DNA of 64,000 nt from contig CAVNZM010000007.1 of the NCBI GenBank assembly GCA_963693365.1, positions 3,224,001 through 3,288,000 of the forward strand, given 5' to 3'. The notes beneath the pieces are model-generated. The model made no database searches, was not told the DNA's origin, and saw only the letters and a program-made list of their open reading frames with translations. Position numbers and translations under genes: made by a program. Positions 34,187 to 45,424 of this stretch are shown one piece after another; position 1 is the first letter of the stretch, and every line of letters begins with the position of its first letter. The stretch is from Amoebidium appalachense (taxonomy: Eukaryota > Ichthyosporea).

Positions 34187-34894
34187 TATTATTTTGTGTG
34201 GGTAAACGGAGAAGCAGAGAGCACAGATGGGTGTTATGTAAAACACAACACAAAGACACACGGGAAAAACACAACCGGAGAGGAGGAACGATTTCTGGAA
34301 CCATAGGAAGTGAATACGACTGCTTGTGATTTATTTCAAGATGAGGTCCCTTTTATACTTGGGAATGTGAAACGATAAACCAATCAAAAGAATGAAAACT
34401 ATGAGTGTAAAATATATCGAATAAAATGTCTGTCGACATTTAGAATGTAAAACTCAATCCTCTAATGAAAGAAACTTCTAATAAAAGCACGGAAACATTT
34501 AATAAAATGAAACCACTTATGTAACTATTAATTCATAACATATATTTATACATGTTCTTATCATAACACGTCTAAATATAATTTTTCCTAATAGTTGAAG
34601 AACATAGCACAATGCTACGTCGTGGGAAAGGAATGAGAAAGGAATGTAAGTTACTATATTTGGGAAAATACAAACGAGATATGATTGGATGACATATATA
34701 GATTTTGACGCAAACGACAATACGTGTGCGCGAGCTAAGTATGTCGATACGTACACAGATCTAAGATGTCGTGTACACGGAAACGGAAAAGAAAGAAAGA
34801 AATGAAGAAAGGAAAAGGAAACAAACTACAACAACTAATAAATAAATACCAAACTCAACTTCTAAGTCTTGCTGAGAATTAAGTGAAGATGACA
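34187..34894 (-). repeat. 3' LTR of copia B1
   Basis: 708 bp. In coding sense TGTCATCTTCACTT to CAAAATAATA. Like the other B LTRs it has a TATAAAAG box and an AATAAA signal about 20 bp apart. Confidence 0.92.
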
Positions 34895-35381
34895 TCCCCA
34901 CTCAAGGGTTGGAAGTTGGGTTCTCGTGAAGTTTGTTGATGTGACTGTTGATGTTAAGACTTTCACACATGTAGAAGTAGGTGCCGTGAAGTCACAGTCA
35001 AGTTTCCCCACTCGAGAAGACAATGGAGAAGACTTGAAGGTGCAAGCCGGGGAAGAAAACCAAAACGGAAGAAGCACACAACGACGGTTGCCTCTGAAGA
35101 CTCGGAAGATGACGGTAGCCAATTACGTGATATATAAATATATATAGAAGAAACAACTAGTGTATGTGTGACGTGTTGGTGGCTAATGATAAATACATTA
35201 TATATATGGTGGTATATAAATAAACGACGGATGGTGGAGAAGAAATCCCCACTGAAGATGCACACACTGAAGATCGATGAAGACAGCAGTAGACTTTCGT
35301 TGGGAGGTGTCTCTACACGGTGATGTGTAGACCACTGGCCAGGGCCCCAACCTACTTGAAGACCACTGTACTAGTAGATGA

Positions 35382-35428
<47 letters not shown>

Positions 35429-35429
35429 C

Positions 35430-38400
35430 TCAGTCACGAAGACTGAGTGAATCACGGTGTTGCTCGTGGGAGGGCCCGGGCAGGGGCTTGGTGAAGATGT
35501 CAGCCACGTTGTCTTTGCTGGACACGTAGGTGACGACCACATCCCCACTCTTGATGTAGTCCTTCGTGTTGTGGTAACGGACTGCAATGTGTTTGGTCCG
35601 GTGCTTGATGCTGTTGGTGTGCAGGAGGGCAATGGTGGACTGGTTGTCACAGTAGACGGGGGTGGGGTCGGTCATCGGGTAGCCGAGTTCACGGAGGAGA
35701 TCACGGTGCCAGATGACGTTTTGAACAGCAGCATTGATGGCCAGAAGCTCAGCCTCGGTGGTGGATGTTGCCGTGATGGACTGCAGCTTCGAATACCATG
35801 TGATGGGTATGCCCTTGAAGAAGATGACGTATCCGGTGGTTGAACGACGGGTGTTGGGGCAGTTGGCAAAGTCAGCATCAGAATAACACTCCAGCAAGGG
35901 GGTGTTGTCGTCGGAAGCAGACTTGTCGTAGTGAAGGCCGAGGTTGGAAGTGCCGATGAGGTACCGAACTACACGGAGTAGACATTCCCATGCAAGTTTG
36001 GTGGGGTTGGCACTGAATCTACCGAGGTAGCCGATGGCAAAGGAGATGTCGGGCCGGGAACAACGAGCAACCCACAAAAGACGGCCGAGTAGTTCACGGT
36101 AGGGAACCTTGATGGGTGGTGAGTCGTTCTCGTTGATGGTGATGACGGTGCCGACGGGAATGGGAGTAGCCTTGGGGTGAGCATCGTTGAGGTTGAAGTC
36201 TCTGACGATGTCGTTGATGTAGGATTGCTGAAGCAGCTTGAGGTGACCGGGGGTGTGGATGAGCTGGGTGCCAAGGAAGATGTCGGGAAGGTCAACCTTG
36301 CAGAGAGCTGACTTCATGATGTGGTCTACTAGATCCTTGGTGTGGGAGGAGTTGGCCGTGCAGATGATGATGACGTCGTCCACATAGTTGCCAGTGAGGA
36401 TGATGTCACCGTTGGGGAAGGTCTTGATGTAGACACATGGATCTGAACGGAGACGTTCGAGACCGTGAGCAAGGAGGACCTTGTCGAAGTACTCATACCA
36501 GGCCAGTGATGCTTGCTTGAGTCCGTAGAGTGCCTTCTTAAGTTTCCAGACCTTGTGTTCGTTGCCGGGGGTGATGAAGCCAGGTGGTGGCTCAATGTAG
36601 ATGTCTTCTTGAAGAGGACTGTTGAGGAAGGCAGTTGAGACGTCGAGTTGATGAATCTCATGGTTGCCGTCCACACCGATGGCAAGGAGGGCACGGACGG
36701 AGGAGGACATCACCACGGGGGAAGAGGTGTCACCGTAGTCAACACCGTAGACTTGAGTGAAGCCCTTTGCAACACCACGAGCTTTGATCTTGGTGTCACC
36801 GGCTGAGTTGAGGACTTTCTCAGTCACAATCCACTTGAACTTGATGATGTTGGCACCAGGGGGGGGATCAACAATGGTGAAGACATCCTTGGTGATGAAG
36901 GCTTGGTACTCGGAGGTGAGGGCAGCTATGACGGCATCACCGTTGGGACCGTTGCAAAGCTTTTGAATGCCCTTGGGGAGCTGGTCAATGTTGATGGTCG
37001 GTGCTACGATGCTGACCAGTGCCGTTGGAGTCTTGGTGAGACGTGTAGACCGACGAAGGTTGGGCTTGGGGGGGTCCTTGAGGGGGGTGGTGGCCGGGTA
37101 GGTGGTGGAGGCCGGGATAGGGGCATGGAAGCCAGGAATAGGACCGGTGGTGAGGGGGGCATCGGTGTCCACAGGGCTGCTCGTGGCCGAGTGGAAGGTG
37201 GGGGACCCAGGACGAACCGGAGTCATGTAGCCGGGTTGATGCACAGCAACGGGGGGGGCCGGCAGCAAGGGTTGTTGGCCAGTGGGGGGGGGGCTCGGGG
37301 GAGGCACGGGTTCAACCGGGGCTGGTTGGTTGTGCCAGGACGGTTGGGAGATGACCACAGACGGAGTTTCATCGTCGTCGTCGGAGGGGGGGTCCAATGT
37401 CGGCAGATCGGGTTTGGGGGGAACGGAGACCTGATTGGTGCTGCCCGTGAATTTCGACTCGTCGAAGATCACATCACGGCAGATCTTGATTTGGTTGCTG
37501 GCAAGGTCGAGGATCTTGTGTGCCTTGGAGGGTAGGTCCCAGCCGACGTAGGTGCCGACTCTGACGGTTGATGCCAGCTTGTTCCTCTTTGACCGGGGAA
37601 CATGGACATAGGCAGGGGAGCCGAACACGTGGAGCTGGGAGACGTCGGGTTTGAAGCCGTGGAAGGCCTCGAAGGGAGTGTTGCCGTTGGCAGCAGATGA
37701 CGGTGTGACGTTGATGATGTAGCTTGTATGCTTGAGAGCAGCAACCCACAACTTGGGAGAGAGAGGTTGGTCCTTGTCGGCATGGAGGAAGCAACGGACT
37801 GTCTCTTGCAGTTCTCTCATCTTCCGTTCAACAACACCATTGTGTTGTGGTGTGTCGACGGGGGCAAACTCCATGATGATGCCTTTCTGCTTGCAGTAGG
37901 CCTCGGTGTCCTTGGAGGTGAACTCAGAGCCGGAGTCAAACCGAAGATGGGTGACGATCTCAGGTGTCTGACGTTCGATGGTTTCAACGAGAGACTGAAT
38001 GTGGCTGAGGGTTTCACCACGGTTGTAAAGGGGGAACACGGTGGTGTAACCGGTGGCATCACAAACACACACCAGAGCAACCTTGTAGCCTCCGTAGGAA
38101 GCACAGGGAGCTTCGAAGAAGTCCAGGTGCCACTTAGCACCGGGAATGGTGAACTTGGAACGGGTGCCGGGAAAGGGGGCCTTGGTGGTCTTGCCAGACA
38201 TGCAGCCGAAGCAGTCACTGTTGTCGGGTGACTTGAGGGAGGGGGGCATGCCGATGACAAGCTCATCCTTGGCCATCCTGGTGACGGTGGAGGGGGCACG
38301 GTGGCCGAGACGGTTGTGCCAAAGGGTGAGGTCGTCGGGTGGGTGAGTCCTTGCTGTGTAGGCTTGGACCCCCGGGTGTTTAGGAGTCTCAATCACATAG

Positions 38401-39794
38401 TCAGTGATGTAGTAGAGACCGTCGAGGGGGGTGAGATCTGTAATAATGTCACCATTACGGCTGTAGAGGAACGACGGGTGGTTGTCTGTATCGTCACAAT
38501 GACCTAGGAGGCCGGCAGCTGATGCCATGGAGGTAGACACGAGGAAAGACGGTGCCTCGGGTACGTAGTAAGCATTGATGCTGCACGGTGTTGGGTGGCC
38601 GTTGTAGTGCAGTGTCATGTTGATGATGCCACGTTGTTTGGCATTGACTGTGCCGAGGCCGTGAATGGGGGTGGGAGGACACGGGGTAAGGGAGGAGAAA
38701 TACTCCTTGATGGGGCAGATGTGTGCATTACAAGCACTGTCCCAGACGGGGTCGTTACTGTCAGGTGTGCCGGTGGAGGAGATGAGTGCAAATTTCACAC
38801 TCTTGTCACCTTTCTCCTGCTTGGCACGACGAGCAACTGTGCAGCCAGGCTCCGGGCATGCTGTGATGTGGTGGGGCTCATGGCAGTAGGAACACTTCAC
38901 ACTGTTGGTGTTGTGCTGTCGGTTACGGTTGTCCCTGTTACCACGGTGGTAAGGGGAAGTTGAACGGGGGCCGGGTGACTTGGAGGGAGGACGAGGATCA
39001 CGGGAACGGGACGGGGAACGGTGAGGTGTATGCTCACGTCGAGGAATACGGTTACGGAGGTCACCGGGGGGAAGCACTCTGCTCTGGAGTGCACGGAGGG
39101 GACGGTTGTTGACGGTTGCACCTGTGCCTGCGTCGATGAGGCCGGCACGGATTTCAGCTCCTCGGATGTCACTGATGAGCATGTTGAAGGACGGGTAGGC
39201 CTTGTTGTTCATCCAGTAGTCGGAGCAGAGACGTTCAATGTCGGGGCAGACCAGGGCTGTGTTCTTCCGGATGTGGAGGAAGAACTTACGTACGACATCC
39301 TTGTGCTGGACGGGTTCGTCGAGGCAGGCAAGTGTCGTAGCCAGACGTTGGAGACGGGTGAGGTATGCTGTGACGTTGGGGTAGTCTCGTAGTTCAAGCT
39401 CCTCGAAGGTGACTTGAATCTGGGTGACTCGGGCCTCCTTCTCTGCTACATACGCCATACGTAGGTTGTGGAAGACTTCACCACCGTGGACACCGTCTTG
39501 CATCCGGCCGGAGTCGTAGAGCTCGGTCGGGTGGACGGACTGGTTGAGGATCTGGTCGAGGACGTCGGAAGCTTTCTTGTAGGAGTCCTTGGTGGTGTAG
39601 CCTAGCCACTGGTTGGCTTCAGCGCCGTCAACCCACTGTGGCCTCTTGATAGCGTCAACGAATTTCTCGGCAATGGTGGTTCTAATGAACCGGTGAATGA
39701 GTGGCTCCCACTCGAAATAATTAAGACGTTTCTCGTCTCGTTTCTCGGACGGATTCCATATTGGAAGGTTGATATACGACGGTTTGTCAGTCAT
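35430..39794 (-). CDS. gag-pol: Copia B1 Gag-Pol polyprotein, single intact frame
   Basis: 1454 residues in one frame. Gag starts MTDKPSYINLPIWNPSEK; a capsid-like helical region is followed by an Arg/Ser-rich linker and a zinc knuckle CSYCHEPHHITAC, one residue shorter than the usual spacing. Protease has DPVWDSACNAHICP (about 38724-38755): Asp-Ser-Ala where copia normally has Asp-Ser-Gly. Integrase shows the H-H-C-C zinc region (LWHNRLGHRA ... CFGC), WHLDFFEAP, RFDSGSEF and NGVVERK, and the last two give D-x35-E. A Pro-rich acidic linker precedes RT (STAFLNSPLQ, YVDD at about 36375-36390) and RNase H (CYSDADFANC, TSTTEAELLAINA, VYCDNQST). With gag and pol in one frame, Gag excess would have to come from splicing, proteolysis or another mechanism. 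Confidence 0.95.
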   Translation of the reverse strand: MTDKPSYINLPIWNPSEKRDEKRLNYFEWEPLIHRFIRTTIAEKFVDAIKRPQWVDGAEANQWLGYTTKDSYKKASDVLDQILNQSVHPTELYDSGRMQDGVHGGEVFHNLRMAYVAEKEARVTQIQVTFEELELRDYPNVTAYLTRLQRLATTLACLDEPVQHKDVVRKFFLHIRKNTALVCPDIERLCSDYWMNNKAYPSFNMLISDIRGAEIRAGLIDAGTGATVNNRPLRALQSRVLPPGDLRNRIPRREHTPHRSPSRSRDPRPPSKSPGPRSTSPYHRGNRDNRNRQHNTNSVKCSYCHEPHHITACPEPGCTVARRAKQEKGDKSVKFALISSTGTPDSNDPVWDSACNAHICPIKEYFSSLTPCPPTPIHGLGTVNAKQRGIINMTLHYNGHPTPCSINAYYVPEAPSFLVSTSMASAAGLLGHCDDTDNHPSFLYSRNGDIITDLTPLDGLYYITDYVIETPKHPGVQAYTARTHPPDDLTLWHNRLGHRAPSTVTRMAKDELVIGMPPSLKSPDNSDCFGCMSGKTTKAPFPGTRSKFTIPGAKWHLDFFEAPCASYGGYKVALVCVCDATGYTTVFPLYNRGETLSHIQSLVETIERQTPEIVTHLRFDSGSEFTSKDTEAYCKQKGIIMEFAPVDTPQHNGVVERKMRELQETVRCFLHADKDQPLSPKLWVAALKHTSYIINVTPSSAANGNTPFEAFHGFKPDVSQLHVFGSPAYVHVPRSKRNKLASTVRVGTYVGWDLPSKAHKILDLASNQIKICRDVIFDESKFTGSTNQVSVPPKPDLPTLDPPSDDDDETPSVVISQPSWHNQPAPVEPVPPPSPPPTGQQPLLPAPPVAVHQPGYMTPVRPGSPTFHSATSSPVDTDAPLTTGPIPGFHAPIPASTTYPATTPLKDPPKPNLRRSTRLTKTPTALVSIVAPTINIDQLPKGIQKLCNGPNGDAVIAALTSEYQAFITKDVFTIVDPPPGANIIKFKWIVTEKVLNSAGDTKIKARGVAKGFTQVYGVDYGDTSSPVVMSSSVRALLAIGVDGNHEIHQLDVSTAFLNSPLQEDIYIEPPPGFITPGNEHKVWKLKKALYGLKQASLAWYEYFDKVLLAHGLERLRSDPCVYIKTFPNGDIILTGNYVDDVIIICTANSSHTKDLVDHIMKSALCKVDLPDIFLGTQLIHTPGHLKLLQQSYINDIVRDFNLNDAHPKATPIPVGTVITINENDSPPIKVPYRELLGRLLWVARCSRPDISFAIGYLGRFSANPTKLAWECLLRVVRYLIGTSNLGLHYDKSASDDNTPLLECYSDADFANCPNTRRSTTGYVIFFKGIPITWYSKLQSITATSTTEAELLAINAAVQNVIWHRDLLRELGYPMTDPTPVYCDNQSTIALLHTNSIKHRTKHIAVRYHNTKDYIKSGDVVVTYVSSKDNVADIFTKPLPGPSHEQHRDSLSLRD

Positions 39795-39870
39795 GATTGA
39801 AGCAGTAAGACTGAGAGATTTTCGCGGTTGTAGCGAGATTGTGTGTTAGCGTGCAAAGGGGCCGTAAACC

Positions 39871-40578
39871 TGTTATTTTGTGTGGGTAAACGGAGAAGCA
39901 GAGAGCACAGATGGGTGTTATGTAAAACACAACACAAAGACACACGGGAAAAACACAACCGGAGAGGAGGAACGATTTCTGGAACCATAGGAAGTGAATA
40001 CGACTGCTTGTGATTTATTTCAAGATGAGGTCCCTTTTATACTTGGGAATGTGAAACGATAAACCAATCAAAAGAATGAAAACTATGAGTGTAAAATATA
40101 TCGAATAAAATGTCTGTCGACATTTAGAATATAAAACTCAATCCTCTAATGAAAGAAACTTCTAATAAAAGCACGGAAACATTTAATAAAATGAAACCAC
40201 TTATGTAACTATTAATTCATAACATATATTTATACATGTTCTTATCATAACACGTCTAAATATAATTTTTCCTAATAGTTGAAGAACATAGCACAATGCT
40301 ACGTCGTGGGAAAGGAATGAGAAAGGAATGTGAGTTACTATATTTGGGAAAATACAAACGAGATATGATTGGATGACATATATAGATTTTGACGCAAACG
40401 ACAATACGTGTGCGCGAGCTAAGTATGTCGATACGTACACAGATCTAAGATGTCGTGTACACGGAAACGGAAAAGAAAGAAAGAAATGAAGAAAGGAAAA
40501 GGAAACAAACTACAACAACTAATAAATAAATACCAAACTCAACTTCTAAGTCTTGCTGAGAATTAAGTGAAGATGACA
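39871..40578 (-). repeat. 5' LTR of copia B1
   Basis: 708 bp, coding-sense ends TGTCATC and AATAACA, followed by the primer site at 39854-39870. Confidence 0.92.
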
Positions 40579-41369
40579 GTCCTGTTATTCCGATTCATGG
40601 CGTTGGTAACCCCGGCTCCGGTGACCGCCTCACTCCAACATCCCCGTATGAAGCATTGGATTTTTTGAGCCCCACAAGTGGTTCGTTGCTGTCACGCTGC
40701 TGACTTGTCAAGATCTACCCGAGCACCGTCAACCACTGACACTCTCAGCTCACACCAACCCGTTGCTACCCATGCCCCCTCCAAAGTTGGTTCTACCACT
40801 TCGACTCCGGCCTGAGTTCACCTCCAAGGCTACCCGTGCTTTTGCCTCTCCCAGGGCATCAGGCCAGCTATGCTCCGGTGGACTGCCCTCAACTGAAGGT
40901 ATGTTGAACGTCGTATGCGGTTCCTCCAAGAGATTGTTCGTTGCCTCCTCCATCAAGTCCAAGATAGCTCTGTCCCCCAAACTGTGGGCTGAGGCCCTCC
41001 AACATGCCGCCTACATCATCAACGTCACCCCGTCCACGACTGCCAATGGTCGACACCATCGAGGTTTTCTACGGTGTCAAGCCCGACATCTCCGAGCAAG
41101 TGTTCGGTTGCCCTGCCTACACTCATGTGCCAGCCTCTAAACGGAACAAGCTGGCCCCCACCGTCAAATCGGATGTATATCGGCATGATCTTCAATCACA
41201 CGCCACCGGATCTTCAATCCCACCACCCATCGGTCGGCCTCTTCCGTGATGTGTTTTCGACGAATAGTTATCTCCCGTCCGACATTCCATCAACACTTCG
41301 ACCCCCGACACCACGGCTACCTCGACCACCCCACCCCCCACAGTTGACACTGAAGATGATGTTTGTCTG
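40579..41369 (+). pseudogene. pol: Copia A integrase remnant after the B1 insertion
   Basis: Starts with the second copy of the GTCCT target duplication. Integrase-like pieces appear in different frames (LSPKLWAEALQHAAYIINV near 40970-41030; CPAYTHVPASKRNKLAPTV near 41110-41165). The catalytic D-D-E pattern cannot be assembled, with the first Asp region and DSGSEF-like block absent or scrambled. The segment is pseudogenic. Confidence 0.75.
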
Positions 41370-43262
41370 GTGTACTCTGGCCCCCCTCCTGCCATCGTCG
41401 TTCCCCCGACACCCCCCCCCCCACCGGCCCCCCTGCCCCCCGTGCCCGTCCAGCCTGCCGACCCTCATCCTGCCCCTGACAACGTCACACCCATCCGACC
41501 CGGCTCCCCCGACAACTTCCACTCGGCCCCGTCCAGCCCGGAGGTTGCCCCCCCTGCACTTCCGAACTTCCAAGTTCCCCCCCCCCCGTCTCCACCTCCC
41601 CCGGTTCCTGCACCCCGTCGTTCTGCCCGTCTACAGGGCAAGGTTGGACTTCAAGCCACCTCCACCCTGCCAGTCCCCCCCGGTCCCCCCATCAACATCG
41701 ACCAACTACCCAAACTTGTCCATCAACTGTGTTCCGGACCCAATGGTGACCAGGTCAAGTCAGCCCTCACTGCTGAGTATCAAGCCTTCGTCGACAAAGA
41801 CATCTTTGAACTTGTTGACCCTCCCCCTGGTGCTAACATCGTCGGCTTCAAGTGGATTGTCTCCGAGAAAACTCTCAACTCGGCTGGTGACACCAAGATC
41901 AAGGCCCGTGGTGTTGCTCAAGGGTTCAGTCAGCAATACGGTGTTGACTATGAGTTGATTGAGAGCCCTGTCATCCGTCCGGCTGCTCTCCGTGCTATCC
42001 TAGCTCTGGCCGTTGTTGAAGGTCATGACATCCATCAACTCGACGTGTCTACGGCCTTTCTCAACAGCCCACTCACCGAGACCATCTACATGAAACAACC
42101 CCCGGGATTCATCACCATGGCCACACTTGGCAAGGTCTGGAGACTCAAGAAAGCCCTGTACGGCCTCAAGCAGGCCTCCAAGGCTTGGTACGACTTCCTC
42201 GACGGCATTCTTCTTGCCCATGGCCTGACCCGTACTAAGACAGACCCGTGTATCTACCTCCGGTTCTTCCCCAACAACGATGTGGTTCGGGCTGGTAACT
42301 ACGTCGACGACTCCACCATCACCAACACCCGGGGTTCTACTGCTGCCAGTGACCTGGCTGCCCACATCAGCAAGATGGCCAGCTGTCGTATGAGTCCATT
42401 TGACCGTATGCTCGGTGTTGATTTTAATCACTCTGATCCCCATCACCTCCACATGCACCAGAGGTCTTACATCATGGATATCATCCACGACTTCAACCTC
42501 ACCGATGCCAAGTCCAAGTCTACCCCCATCCCTGCAGGCACCACCGTCTCCCTGGCTGACTGCCCCCTCCAACCGTTCACCGTGCCCTACCGTGAGTTAC
42601 TCGGCCGTCTCTTCTGGGTGGCACGGTGCACACGTCCCGACATTGCCTATGCCATCGGCTTCCTTGGTCGGTTCAGCACCAACCCCGGCAAGACTCACTG
42701 GGACCTTCTCCGTCGTGTGGCCCGGTACCTGCTCGGCACCATTGACCTTGGCATTGACTACAAGTACTCGGCCACCCAGCCCCCCATACTCGAATGCTAC
42801 ACGGATGCTGACTTTGCTGGTTGTGCCGACAGCAAGAAGTCTACCACCGGCTACATCATCGAGTTTGCTGGTATGCCCATCATCTGGTACTCCAAGCTCC
42901 AGCCCATAACGGCCACCAGCACCACTGAAGCTGAGCTGATTGCTCTCAATGCTGGCACCCAAGAAGTTGCTTGGGTCCGTGACCTCTTCAAGGAACTCGG
43001 CTGTCCCATGCTTGCTCCGACTCCGGTGTACTGTGACAACCAGTCGACCATTGCCATCGTCAACTCCACCGGCATCAAGCACCGTACCAAACACATTGCC
43101 GTCCGGTATCACAACACCAAGGACTACATTGCAAGTGGGGACGTGGTTGTCCACTACGTTGAGTCAGCCCACAACTTAGCTGACATCCTCACCAAACCCC
43201 TCCCCGGCCCGAGTCATGTCAACCATCGTGCTCGACTTTGTTTACCGGATATTGTGGATTGA
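41370..43262 (+). CDS. pol: Copia A reverse transcriptase and RNase H segment
   Basis: A continuous 630-codon frame. After a Pro-rich linker it shows the copia RT block (FKWIVSEKTLNSAGDTKIKA, STAFLNSPL, WRLKKALYGLKQASKAW), the catalytic YVDD at 42300-42311, and RNase H Ty1-type motifs (CYTDADFAG, TSTTEAELIALNA, VYCDNQSTIA). It ends in TGA before a C-rich spacer and the polypurine tract. This part is intact, but lacks an in-frame gag or integrase. It copies RNA into cDNA in the family. Confidence 0.88.
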   Translation: MYSGPPPAIVVPPTPPPPPAPLPPVPVQPADPHPAPDNVTPIRPGSPDNFHSAPSSPEVAPPALPNFQVPPPPSPPPPVPAPRRSARLQGKVGLQATSTLPVPPGPPINIDQLPKLVHQLCSGPNGDQVKSALTAEYQAFVDKDIFELVDPPPGANIVGFKWIVSEKTLNSAGDTKIKARGVAQGFSQQYGVDYELIESPVIRPAALRAILALAVVEGHDIHQLDVSTAFLNSPLTETIYMKQPPGFITMATLGKVWRLKKALYGLKQASKAWYDFLDGILLAHGLTRTKTDPCIYLRFFPNNDVVRAGNYVDDSTITNTRGSTAASDLAAHISKMASCRMSPFDRMLGVDFNHSDPHHLHMHQRSYIMDIIHDFNLTDAKSKSTPIPAGTTVSLADCPLQPFTVPYRELLGRLFWVARCTRPDIAYAIGFLGRFSTNPGKTHWDLLRRVARYLLGTIDLGIDYKYSATQPPILECYTDADFAGCADSKKSTTGYIIEFAGMPIIWYSKLQPITATSTTEAELIALNAGTQEVAWVRDLFKELGCPMLAPTPVYCDNQSTIAIVNSTGIKHRTKHIAVRYHNTKDYIASGDVVVHYVESAHNLADILTKPLPGPSHVNHRARLCLPDIVD

Positions 43263-43678
43263 CCCGTCCTACTTCAAGAGTGATTTTCTAATGTTTACTA
43301 CTTCCTTTATCATAATCATTATTTCATATGAATATTGCCTTTGTGGGTATGCCCACTTAGGGTTTATATATAAGGTTTGACCTGTACCATGACTCTACTC
43401 TATCTTTCACTGGTTTAAAACCCAGTTAATCAAACCCCGACTATACACGTTATACATATTCGTTGTTTTTGCCCGGGTTCCTTCCCCCCCCCCCCTTTCC
43501 CCCCCCCCCCCCCCCCTTCCCCCCCCCTTTCCCCCCCTCCCCCCCTCTTCCCCCCCCCCCCCCCCCCCCGGGGAAAAGTACACACTTTAATTTTTTTTTC
43601 GTTTCTGTTCTCAAGTGGGGAGATTTCACTAGTTCAGTGGGGATATGATAACACAAACTTCAAAGTCTTAAGTGGGGA

Positions 43679-44597
43679 TGTTGTAATACGTAGTATCTAC
43701 ATATGGTAAGATCTTCTCAGTTTGTGTTATGTTTCAGTTCATATGCTTAGTGTATATGCCACACTCCTATTATGTAAAGTGTAGCATCGATCTCCGATAT
43801 GCTTGTATACTTGTAATCGTGTTGTATCGGCTCTAATCGTGTATTGTAATATCGATTAGATATTTATATGTGTGTACACGGATCCACCCACTCAGGGAGA
43901 GACGTGTACATGTTCGTGTGTACATAAATATCTCTGGTTATAGTTATGCTATTACTATCTTGTTTGTTGATCTGTGCTCTCTTTTCCTTTCTCTTTCTCC
44001 TTCCTTATTTTCTTTTCTTTCTCTCCTTGTCTTCATGTGTATAATCGTGTTTCTTTTCTACTAATATATGTTAGGTAGATTTGTGTTACTTAATACGTGT
44101 TCATTGGACGGTGACACACTTAGGCTACACTTAGAATAGCATGTGTGTTTAGACTTCGTTAATTTACTTTAGTTTTCATGTGTTGCCGGGCTTTAACCAA
44201 TCATCAACTTTAAGTGTGATATGTCTGAGTCTTTGCAGTATGTCATAGGTTAGAACTTCCTTGATGATGACACGAGTTGACCTTAACTAGTGTCTGTGTC
44301 CTATCATGTACGTCTCCGCGTACCGGATCTCTCTGAAAGCAATTGGTTCTCAGTGATTGGTTACTATTAGAGATAGATCTGATTTCCGACTGGTCGGAAA
44401 TCATGTATGGATTGGACTTAGAGGAATTTCAGGTATTTATTCGAAGATCAGAATAAATTCAGTTCAGTCGTGTCTAAACATTGATGTCTGTTGTGTACAC
44501 TGCTCCGATCGTTCCGTGTTTTGTTGTTGTGTGTGTCTGTGGTGTTTTCACACTGCACCACTGTGTCTCTGCTTTCCTCCCAAATACTTATACAATT

Positions 44598-44602
<5 letters not shown>
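43679..44602 (+). repeat. 3' LTR of copia element A
   Basis: 924 bp; preceded by the purine tract AAGTGGGGA and followed by CACAC of the interrupted microsatellite. Confidence 0.92.
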
Positions 44603-44675
<73 letters not shown>

Positions 44676-44684
44676 ACGCTATTG

Positions 44685-45424
44685 CATATGTATGCTGGGT
44701 ACGAGCAATTTCTGCGCCCTGATAACATCTACGTGTACCCCAACCGTGGGCCACGTGAGGATGGTACATTCGACGACATCAACACCAGTTTCTACATCAG
44801 GCTGCAGAACCATCCAACTCCGAGGCCAAGTTTCTACTTAGGGTGTCCACTTCGCAGACCTTGAAGGCCATTCTCCGTGAATCTGTAATGGAGGGTCTAC
44901 CCGAACGCATGGTTGCCGCGGGTATTGAGTTGAAGTGCAAAGGGCAACACCAAGGCATCGGGTGGCTAGAGCACCCAGTCACACTGGATCCCGGAGATCT
45001 AGAGGTGGCCAGTGGGATTCAACCAGCCACCGTCGAGCACGGAGAGAAAACCATTGCAGCATTGAGTGATCAATTTCTGCTCGAGCAGGCGCATGCTGGC
45101 CGCAGCATCGGAACTGTGCCTAGAGGGGCACACATCCGTGCCATGGGTCTTACACCGGAAGACGAAATGGCGTGGAGAACATACCACGACAGCCGCGCAT
45201 CCCTTTGCTTCCGTTGCAGGCATGCCAACGGCACAAACAACACCCTGCGGTCTCTGCGCACCGAGAGGGTGAACAAGATTGCGAGGGAAATTGTGGATAC
45301 CGTTAACACAATTGTCATTGCATCCTCGCACGACGCTCGCATACGTAATGCCCGTGCAGACTATCTGGAGGCCGCCGATGAACTTCAGGCTTACCTGGCA
45401 GCTAGTTATTGCACAGTGCTCTAG
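44685..45424 (+). CDS. Unrecognised gene, 3' part, with one frame change
   Basis: After the (CA)n tract, a frame reads YAGYEQFLRPDNIYVYP, TFDDINTSFYIRLQNHPTP, then shifts by one base near 44818-44825 and continues EAKFLLRVSTSQTLKAILRE to SYCTVL and a TAG stop at 45422-45424. The continuing part is about 200 residues, with a C-x2-C pair (SLCFRCRHANG) and a helical C-terminus (RVNKIAREIVDTVN; DYLEAADELQAYL). Third-position use looks like real coding sequence. I do not recognise the family. Any 5' exons would lie on the other side of copia A, before 31574, because A is inserted in the CA repeat just upstream. An AATAAA lies about 160 bp after the stop. Confidence 0.5.

Larger units (their letters stand above)
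34187..40578 (-). mobile_element. Ty1/copia retrotransposon B1, intact, nested in element A
   Basis: The LTRs (34187-34894 and 39871-40578, 708 bp each) differ at only a few positions, one being the terminal TG changed to TA at 34187-34188. The 5-bp target duplication GTCCT flanks it (34182-34186, 40579-40583). On the minus strand the order is LTR, primer site GGTTTACGGCCCC, gag-pol, polypurine tract GAGTGGGGA, LTR. An untranslated stretch with a long C-run (G-run on +, 35384-35424) lies between the stop codon and the 3' LTR. One uninterrupted 1454-codon frame and near-identical LTRs point to a young, possibly competent element. Confidence 0.95.

Noticed and set aside
42597-43154. Antisense open frames opposite copia gag-pol (also at 35457-35843 and 57591-57965)
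   Set aside because: They mirror conserved copia codons and recur at the same place in every copy; no independent motif or start context.
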